DNA from: Hymenolepis diminuta | Lineage: Eukaryota; Platyhelminthes; Cestoda; Cyclophyllidea; Hymenolepididae | Assembly: GCA_900708905.1 (NCBI GenBank) | Contig: CAADRB010000011.1 | Span: forward strand, 2,009,263-2,073,262 | Direction: 5' to 3' | Length of the DNA stretch: 64,000 bases | Part shown: piece after piece, positions 60,301 to 64,000 of the stretch | Layout of the letters: each line of letters opens with the position of its first letter | Numbering within the stretch: position 1 is the stretch's first letter | Notes under the pieces: model-generated | Told to the model about the DNA's origin: nothing | Databases searched by the model: none | What the model saw: only the letters and a program-made list of their open reading frames with translations | Program-made: the position numbers and the translations under genes

Positions 60301-63300
60301 TTGAAATATAAAAAATGGACAGAAGAACTTGACAGATTAAGAGCAAAATCAGGTTGAAATAGTATTGAGACACTGATTACAAATGTAGACTTCCTTTTCA
60401 TGGTGGGAACCTTCATTTATTGGGAACTGAATTTATTATACTTTTATTAGTTGGAATATCATCAAAAGTCAACATTCAAATTAGGCAGAGAAAGCTGAGT
60501 CTTCTAGAAAACAGATAAAGGCAGCCAAATAATAACACAAAATCTTCAAAGTAATAAATCTTCAAAAGATGTACCAACGCAACATTTTTATTAAAATAGA
60601 GAAATACGTAGAACAAGAATTCAAAAACCACCTTTAAGTTCTTCACTTGACACTTGAACCGCAAAATCAAGAAAATTGTGAAAACTAAAGTGAAGGACAT
60701 TTTGAATAGGACTAAATTTAACTCCAATAGAAAAAAAAGAACTCATGAGAACTTTTTAACAGGAAATTTAAACTAGCAGGAGTAGTTAGGATTCATGGCG
60801 AAAAGAAGATAAAACAGCATGACTAACGAATCAATTAGATCAATTGGTAAGCAAGCTTCGAATATCGTAGGCATGAACTCATCCAGTAACCAAGGAAGTA
60901 AATCATGAACATCGGGCCTTGGGACATTTGGATATTTAAATATTACAACGTGAATGGTATCGCTTATGAAAAGAGCAGGCAACTCGATGTTTCCAGAATC
61001 AAAATAAAGTAAGAATTTTGATATTTTGACTTCCCTATATATTCTTTTTAGACCCTAGTTTTACTCTTGACTGGACTAATCAGATGTTATCCCAATGATT
61101 AAAAATTTTAAACGTTATTTAACATTATCACAAGTAATAATAATATCAATACCTTCAAGGTACTGACTATGGAAGCCCGTTAAGAAGCAGTAACAAATGT
61201 TTGTCAAATCAGATCTGTACACACGGAATGACCAACCCCAATGCTTAATATTTACCAAGGCGGGTTTCTCCAGGATATGTACCCTCTATCCAAGATAGGT
61301 GTTAGAAAACATTTAGCCTATGGATTCGTAAATGAAGAGGCATCGACTATGAGTTCTATGAATGAAAATTTAATATTCCAAAAAACACTTAGGTAAGCAC
61401 TCATTTTAGATAGAGTAGCATCATGGAGCCTTCCCGGTGAAAAACCAGAATTCAGTCACCCCCCTTATTAGACTTAGCCAGTGACTGAGTGTGTACTGAT
61501 GAGCATCGAACTCGCGACCTCTGCCCTTGCAGACAAACTCATTAGCCACTACGTCATGGAGTCAAATAGATAAATATTCCATTTTAGAAATCAGATTTGC
61601 AGAATTAGTAAATGCACAAAATTTAGAAGGCATTTGGTAAACACGGTTACCAGCTTAAAGTAATCAGGACATAGTGTACAAATCTGAAACTTGAGTTTAA
61701 TTCTTGTGACTAAGTCTCAACATTTCGACCAAACTGTTATAAATAAATTTAGAAAATTCAGAAAAACATTAATTGGAAAGCGGCCATTAAAAAGGGCATT
61801 TAAGGGAGCTTAAAGACGGTTAAATTAAAAAGATAGTTATGAAGACACGTTCTTCGTTAAGATAACAAAACTAATGCTCTAGTAGTGTCTGTAGTAGTCA
61901 TACTTTGAATACAAACATTTCTTAAAACTTCCCCTTTTTAATAAAACCTAATAGAATTTAATTTTGACCAATGAATTCCAAAAAACTTCGCTTTATTTAG
62001 CGGTGATACTCCTTTTAGTCGTGAAAAAAAAAACAGCAAAATAATGTCTGAGCTTAGGAATGCAAATTTAACCAAAAATTAAGTTGAAAAAAGAAGAAAG
62101 ATTTGGAAAATTGATCCTAAGTTCCAACTACCTTAGTCAGAACTAGATTTGGAAAGTTACTAAAGGCTCAAAGTCATCTAAAATAGGTTGATGTTAAGAT
62201 GGAAATTCAAAGAGAAACCACCATTATAACGTAGTCCGAAGCAATATTTTAAAACCATACAATAATCATATTTTCATAGATAACAGTAGCAGAATAAGGC
62301 AACTCAATCAGAAAATCACTTAGTGCTATGCACATTTCAAAATAAACAACTCACTTTGACTTTGAGGAGACATCCAGAACTTCTTGCATAGCAAGTACTT
62401 GTTGCTTGAAATATTCTATGCGCTTCTTCTCAAAGGCTTGAGCTTTGTTGAACACCTATTATGAGGGGAATAAAAAGCACAACGGGATTCAAATTTGAGT
62501 ACATAAAACGAAGCAAAGTAACCAAATCAATGGAAAAGTCCATCTGAGTACTCACTTGCGTCATGTCATCCATGTATCGTGGAGTAACATCATTAAGAGC
62601 AGAAATGGCATCCAGATATGCTTTTCGTGTCTTCTCCTCTTCTGTAGTAGCTTTCTTCAACTTATCCTCCATTCTGCGAAGCTGAAAGGAATCATTTTTG
62701 AGAGAGGTTAGAGCACTCGAAACGATATGTATAGACAGACTATATGAAAAAGTGAGCGAAATGAAGGAGGGGAGAAAATCTGCCTTTACTAAAAACGAAT
62801 ATGGAACGAATACACAATCTGAACAATGTTTGATTTATTGATAGATTGGACGTGTTAAAATGGAATCAGGAATGAGCACACATATGGGAGGATATAGGAG
62901 GGGAAAACACGGTCTTACCCTTTTTTCTCTGGTCTAAAGAAAAGGAGTTCAAAAAAGGAAAGAAAATGAAACTAGCGTTAGTTAATTCAACTTCTTTAAG
63001 ACAAAATAAGTAGAAGAAACCTAAGTCTGTGCTAAGGAGGAAATTACTTCGGGGGTTTCATTTCGTCGGCATAATGTTCTTGGCTATTAAGTGAAAGTCA
63101 AAAAATCAAGAAAAAATAAAGCGCACGGAAAAATCAAATCCATAAACACCATTAGACAGCATTAAGGAGCAAATGAAAGACGCGTTATAATCCTGCACTT
63201 ACTTCCTTGGCACGTTGTGCCATCTAAATTTTCATAAATTTAACTTGATATTAGTCATAAATAAAAATAAACTGACCAATTAATAAATTTACCTATTAAA

Positions 63301-63944
63301 AGGGGATGCCTACCTGTTCTGGTGTTCCAAAAGGCTCATTTTTGGCATTCTGCACCTGGACTTGAAGTGACCGGACAGCTTTGCAAGCGTGAAAGTATTC
63401 CTTTTTGCATTTGTTAACTTGCTTGTAGTTTTTATACCAAGTCTTCTGTGCATTTTCAAACTCCGCATCGAAACTCTTAACCTCCTTAATGGATGAGGAA
63501 ATAGAGCTTTTGTGGAAATTTTCCTTTTGCCAATTTTTAATTCCAGTTTGAACAGGGTTAATCAAATCAGTGGCGATATTCTGAAGTAAAGTTATTCAAT
63601 AATTTGATATATGAATAAGAAAAATAAAGTTTATTTGACAGAATACATACGGAATGTAGATCAGCAGTATCTCTTGCTTCTTTAGCAAGACCAGATATTA
63701 AGTTAGAGCCAGTGCCGTATTCTATGCCTGACTTAAGAAATGTTTCCAGTCTAGAAGCAAACTTTTGAAGATTAGCAGCATAAGCCCTTTCAATATCGGA
63801 TCGCTCCTGAATCATTATACTGAGTTCAGAACATAGTTTATTCGCATTATCGACCCGTTTAACAGTGCGTATATATTGGTTTGGTTCCCAAAAACTCACA
63901 GTTGTTGCGTTATCGGCATCAGATTCATTTGATTGCATGGTCAT
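45254..63944 (-). CDS. syndapin/PACSIN: F-BAR and SH3 membrane-remodelling protein, 477 aa
   Basis: Eleven coding exons (45254-45360, 47531-47706, 50878-50934, 51349-51497, 55268-55388, 62355-62455, 62556-62681, 62919-62933, 63203-63223, 63314-63580, 63651-63944) join in phase. All have GT-AG introns. Residues 1 to about 305 are an F-BAR domain, opening [16 protein letters not shown] as in PACSINs. A linker without NPF motifs follows. The SH3 domain spans about 424-477, with ALYDY at 426, the ligand-groove Trp at 457 (GWCKG) and YPANYV at 469. PACSINs bind curved membrane through the F-BAR dimer and recruit dynamin and N-WASP through SH3, in endocytosis. The wedge-loop hydrophobics of vertebrate PACSIN1 (IMGG) are SISS here. 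Two microexons and an alternative last exon are described separately. Identification is firm; isoform usage is inferred. Confidence 0.95.
46381..46490 (+). repeat. R2 repeat copy in last syndapin intron
   Basis: GAGTAAGACTCCTGATATCC, TGACTTCATTTTAAACTTCT and TTTGATTCCCATTTCATCCC align with 55.56-55.67 kb and 60.99-61.09 kb. Confidence 0.4.
47531..47706 (-). CDS. syndapin exon 10 (linker end and first half of SH3)
   Basis: Acceptor TCTCTTCCAG, donor GTAAGT. The phase joins AG of exon 9 to T (Ser). It encodes a Gln/Thr-rich linker, then [17 protein letters not shown] and ESDELSFKQ, the SH3 RT-loop with ALYDY. It ends after one base (G), completed by the last exon. Confidence 0.94.
48558..48591 (-). 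terminator. paired poly(A) signals for the alternative last exon
   Basis: AATAAA at 48586-48591 and again at 48558-48563 on the minus strand, 63 and 91 nt past the TGA. Their closeness to the stop argues that this exon is terminal. Confidence 0.55.
48654..48942 (-). CDS. syndapin alternative last exon (SH3-less isoform)
   Basis: After a tandem AAGTAG acceptor the frame set by exon 9 stays open for 95 codons and ends at TGA (48654-48656). It reads [36 protein letters not shown] and [19 protein letters not shown]: acidic, Ser/Pro-containing and without SH3 residues. Two exact AATAAA signals follow on the minus strand at 48586-48591 and 48558-48563. Joining exons 1-9 to this exon gives 479 aa. 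It lies between exon 9 and the SH3 exons, accepts the same phase as exon 10, and would be used when the downstream intron is not removed or cleavage occurs early. A weak GTGACT donor at its end (48659-48657) could instead make it internal, also in phase. Confidence 0.68.
49620..50600 (-). repeat. ~0.67-kb direct duplication inside a syndapin intron
   Basis: The block GAATTATTCCAACCATTTAA ... TAATCTCGCTTTAAATTCC (49638-49730) recurs as AAATTATTCCAATCACTTAA ... TTAGTCTCACTTTAAATTCT (50300-50412). A later pair, TTGAGATAAGTTAAATCTAAC near 49870 and TGTGAGATAAGTAAATCAAAC near 50562, keeps the offset. A G-run (about 12 G) at 49834-49845 is present only in the first copy. Confidence 0.5.
50878..50934 (-). 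CDS. syndapin exon 9, 57 nt acidic linker exon
   Basis: Acceptor TTATATACAG, donor GTCAGT, in phase with both neighbours (1 nt + 18 codons + 2 nt). It encodes [18 protein letters not shown], strongly acidic. Exon 8 leaves two bases and so does this exon, so removing it would keep the frame (57 nt); it could be a cassette. Confidence 0.75.
51128..51205 (-). repeat. tRNA-derived SINE fragment
   Basis: GGATGTTCATCGAATTCATG, ACCTCTAACCTAGCAGACGT, GCATGTTAACCACTGCG. In reverse: A-box-like head, then B-box ATGAATTCGATGAACATCC. One of the clearest copies of the tRNA-like head. Confidence 0.6.
51349..51497 (-). CDS. syndapin exon 8 (start of linker)
   Basis: TTCTTCTTCAG acceptor, GTAAGT donor. It begins EYSPEL (family EWNPDL/EYTEEF), then a basic patch GKKGKS, then Ser/Thr-rich linker (SPERPTNAG). 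It ends with two bases (GC) completed by the next exon to Ala. Linker Ser-Pro sites are possible phosphosites, unproven. Confidence 0.88.
53300..53465 (-). repeat. tRNA-derived SINE
   Basis: GTGTGTGCTAATGAGCATAG then ATCATGCGACCTCTGACTTA then GCAGACGTGCACATTGACC on the plus strand. The preceding 90 bp (CCACTTGACTTGGGGGAG...) is probably the SINE body. It lies in the syndapin intron between exons 7 and 8, in the same orientation as the gene. Confidence 0.55.
53580..54040 (-). repeat. degenerate repeated segments in syndapin intron 7
   Basis: Three related stretches, around 53145-53200, 53655-53705 and 53960-54025, share a core like ATGATAAACGGTCTTGTTTT followed by GAGACTAAATTTAGAACCACC. This indicates an old tandemly duplicated unit of a few hundred bases. 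No coding capacity. Confidence 0.35.
54490..54640 (+). repeat. tRNA-derived SINE
   Basis: GATCACGGGTTCGAAACCCA at 54508-54527 is a textbook B-box with tRNA T-arm symmetry (GGGTTCGAAACCC). The body that follows (TTACCAACAGGATAGCC...) is diverged. There is no acceptor-stem pairing, so it is not a functional tRNA gene. Confidence 0.55.
54735..54885 (+). repeat. tRNA-derived SINE
   Basis: AGTCAGAGGTCACGAGATCT then ACGCCCATCTAGTGATGTGA, then a body (ATGGCTAACCATACTGATCA, AGAGGCTACAGAATGGGAGG, TTCTCATAAATGACGTTCC) that parallels 9.80-9.90 kb block by block. In tandem with the copy just upstream. Confidence 0.6.
55268..55388 (-). CDS. syndapin exon 7 (completes the F-BAR domain)
   Basis: Acceptor TCCTTTTAG, donor GTAAGC. 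Read in the phase set by exon 6 it gives [20 protein letters not shown], then DLKKW, NFPAFQ. It matches the family's YxxLEQxIxxADAxxDLxWW...MNWPQF C-terminal F-BAR segment. Confidence 0.93.
55490..55675 (+). repeat. R2 repeat, best-preserved copy
   Basis: GACGAATCAGGAAATTTGAA, then AATGAAGAGGGACTCTTGAT, ATCTTGACTTTATTC and TTATCTTATTGGACTATTTA. The 5' block also matches 29.19-29.25 kb in reverse. Family members recur about five to seven times in the window. Confidence 0.5.
55700..57780. other. syndapin intron, nothing recognised
   Basis: No element or exon is supported here. The plus-strand frame at 57095-57340 has locally higher CpG but no recognisable domain, and lies antisense to the gene. 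Confidence 0.35.
57785..57865 (-). repeat. tRNA-derived SINE fragment
   Basis: ACATCTACCTTGGCAGATGT then GCATGCTAACCGCTACGCTA then CTGGCTCGCATG. Read in reverse it begins GAGCCAGTAGCGTAGCGGTT then AGCATGCACATCTGCC, a well-preserved tRNA-like A-box/anticodon-arm half. Confidence 0.6.
58280..59070 (-). repeat. duplicated intronic block interrupted by mariner
   Basis: AAGCAGAACCTGGGAGAAAT then ATTAATTATAGGCAAAGTCC at about 58325 recurs as AACCAGACCTGGGAGCGACA then TTAATCATAATCAAAACCCC at about 58995, about 0.66 kb away. The second copy is cut at about 59071 by the mariner. R2-like sequence (58693-58762) lies between. Confidence 0.45.
59071..60340 (+). mobile_element. dead mariner transposon (~1.27 kb)
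   Basis: The transposase begins at ATG 59228. It has an N-terminal helix-turn-helix region ([32 protein letters not shown]), the mariner linker signature [15 protein letters not shown], and the first catalytic Asp in [11 protein letters not shown]. After in-frame stops at 59732-59740 and 59936-59938 and a frameshift, it continues [15 protein letters not shown] (second Asp). A Trp-to-stop TAG follows, then [17 protein letters not shown], in which the third Asp of the usual APSDFHLF is His. The tail [16 protein letters not shown] is typical. Diverged terminal inverted repeats: AAAGTTCTGTCCAATTTTT near 59086-59105 and, in reverse, AAGTTCTTCTGTCCATTTTTT near 60309-60330. It lies antisense in the largest syndapin intron and cannot make active transposase. 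Confidence 0.88.
60985..61095 (+). repeat. R2 repeat copy
   Basis: CAAAATAAAGTAAGAATTTT, GATATTTTGACTTCC, TATTCTTTTTAGACCCT and GACTGGACTAATC align with the 55.5 and 46.4 kb copies, including upstream ACATTTGGATATTTAAATAT. Confidence 0.42.
61215..61335 (+). repeat. SINE body fragment
   Basis: GGAATGACCAACCCCAATGC ... TACCCTCTATCCAAGATAGG then TGTTAGAAAACATTTAGCCT parallels GGAATGGCCAGCCGCAC ... AACTCTCCACCCAAGATGAG then AGTTCGTAAGCATTTTCCTA at 9.80-9.90 kb. The tRNA-like head is missing. Confidence 0.45.
61440..61565 (-). repeat. tRNA-derived SINE
   Basis: ACTGATGAGCATCGAACTCG, CGACCTCTGCCCTTGCAGAC, AAACTCATTAGCCACTACGT. In reverse: tRNA-like ACGTAGTGGCTAATGAGTTT, B-box GGTCGCGAGTTCGATGC. 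The body continues GACTGAGTGTGTACTG and CACCCCCCTTATTAGAC. One of the best minus-strand copies. Confidence 0.65.
62355..62455 (-). CDS. syndapin exon 6 (33 codons + 2 nt)
   Basis: Encodes [17 protein letters not shown] then EVLDVSSKS, the family's VFEQCQQFEEKRL...FF helix. It leaves two bases (AA) that join C of the next exon to make Asn. Only 100 nt separates it from exon 5; a 6.97-kb intron follows. Confidence 0.93.
62556..62681 (-). CDS. syndapin exon 5 (42 codons)
   Basis: CTTTCAG acceptor and GTGAGT donor, phase 0. It encodes [18 protein letters not shown] and [15 protein letters not shown], matching the family's LQDK...TPQYMENMEQ region near the tip-to-core return of the F-BAR domain. 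Confidence 0.93.
62919..62933 (-). CDS. syndapin microexon, 15 nt (TREKR)
   Basis: Preceded by a long polypyrimidine tract (TTTTGAACTCCTTTTCTTTAG is the acceptor side) and followed by a GTAAGA donor; five codons, phase 0 at both ends. With the 21-nt microexon it gives MAQRAKETREKR, continuing smoothly into [10 protein letters not shown] as one amphipathic charged helix. Skipping both restores the usual family junction. Confidence 0.62.
63203..63223 (-). CDS. syndapin microexon, 21 nt (MAQRAKE)
   Basis: AAATTTTAG acceptor, seven codons, GTAAGT donor, phase 0 at both ends. It adds a charged helix-compatible segment between TPEQ of exon 2 and LRRMEDK of exon 5. Vertebrate PACSIN1 has no residues here, so inclusion lengthens the F-BAR helix. 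It is supported by perfect splice signals and phase rather than by homology. Confidence 0.65.
63314..63580 (-). CDS. syndapin exon 2 (89 codons)
   Basis: Acceptor TACTTCAG, donor GTAGGC, phase 0 at both ends. It carries the F-BAR core: [11 protein letters not shown], the wedge-loop region SSISSS and [10 protein letters not shown]. It ends at GTPEQ, the site where PACSIN1 reads TPEQ directly into the next helix. The flanking introns are only 70 and 90 nt. Confidence 0.92.
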
Positions 63945-63957
63945 CGAGCGGACGCGA
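63651..63957 (-). CDS. syndapin exon 1 (98 codons) with upstream splice acceptor
   Basis: The start ATG is 63942-63944, with a second in-frame ATG two codons later. It encodes [31 protein letters not shown] and IEYGTGS. The donor is GTATGT after 63651. Only 13 nt upstream of the ATG lies a good 3' splice site (TTTCTCCCGTTATTTTAG, exon from 63957). So the 5' UTR is either spliced from an upstream exon outside the window or received from a trans-spliced leader. Confidence 0.9.
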
Positions 63958-64000
63958 CTAAAATAACGGGAGAAATCAACACGAGAAACAGCCGTTTTCA

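Noticed and set aside
1..64000. CRISPR arrays, operons, ribosome binding sites, rRNA genes
   Set aside because: The window is animal nuclear DNA with spliced genes. No regular spacer arrays or rRNA-like sequence were seen.

Overview
The window is AT-rich, intron-bearing animal DNA with sparse genes and many decayed repeats. One gene is unambiguous: a syndapin/PACSIN (F-BAR plus SH3) gene on the minus strand, filling the right third (45.25-63.96 kb). PACSIN is an animal family. Two microexons, 37-39 nt mini-introns elsewhere, large repeat-filled introns, and degraded mariner, Tc1/mariner-type and LINE copies would fit a flatworm, but that placement is an inference. Nothing here is bacterial or viral.

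Layout. 0-8 kb is mostly anonymous AT-rich DNA, ending in a truncated Tc1/mariner-type element (7.40-8.00 kb) with a GGGGC expansion. 8-17 kb holds retroelement debris, a tRNA-derived SINE, a short assembly gap at 13.59-13.62 kb next to an LTR-like GC-rich island, and a frameshifted LIM-like zinc-finger fragment at 16.5 kb. 18.1-20.5 kb is a badly decayed LINE (endonuclease then reverse transcriptase); a second fragment of the same family lies at 24.3 kb.

24.8-31.2 kb carries the most novel item: three same-strand paralogues of a small two-exon gene (24.83, 26.93 and 30.76 kb). Two are intact (128 and 131 aa) and the middle one is a pseudogene. All have a 37-39 nt intron at the homologous position. 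The protein is not recognised. 33-38 kb holds three weaker gene candidates: one two-exon gene on the plus strand (35.0 kb) and two orphan exon-like segments on the minus strand. A complete but dead Tc1/mariner-type element with 27-bp terminal inverted repeats lies at 41.32-42.70 kb; its 3' part is nearly identical to the 7.4-8.0 kb copy.

45.25-63.96 kb is syndapin: 11 exons give a 477-aa F-BAR/linker/SH3 protein. Features include two tandem microexons (21 and 15 nt) adding 12 residues to the F-BAR domain, and an alternative last exon (48.65-48.94 kb) with its own stop and two AATAAA signals that would give a 479-aa form with no SH3. Its introns contain a dead mariner (59.07-60.34 kb), several tRNA-derived SINEs and three unnamed repeat families. 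All boundaries were worked out by hand; no database search was possible.
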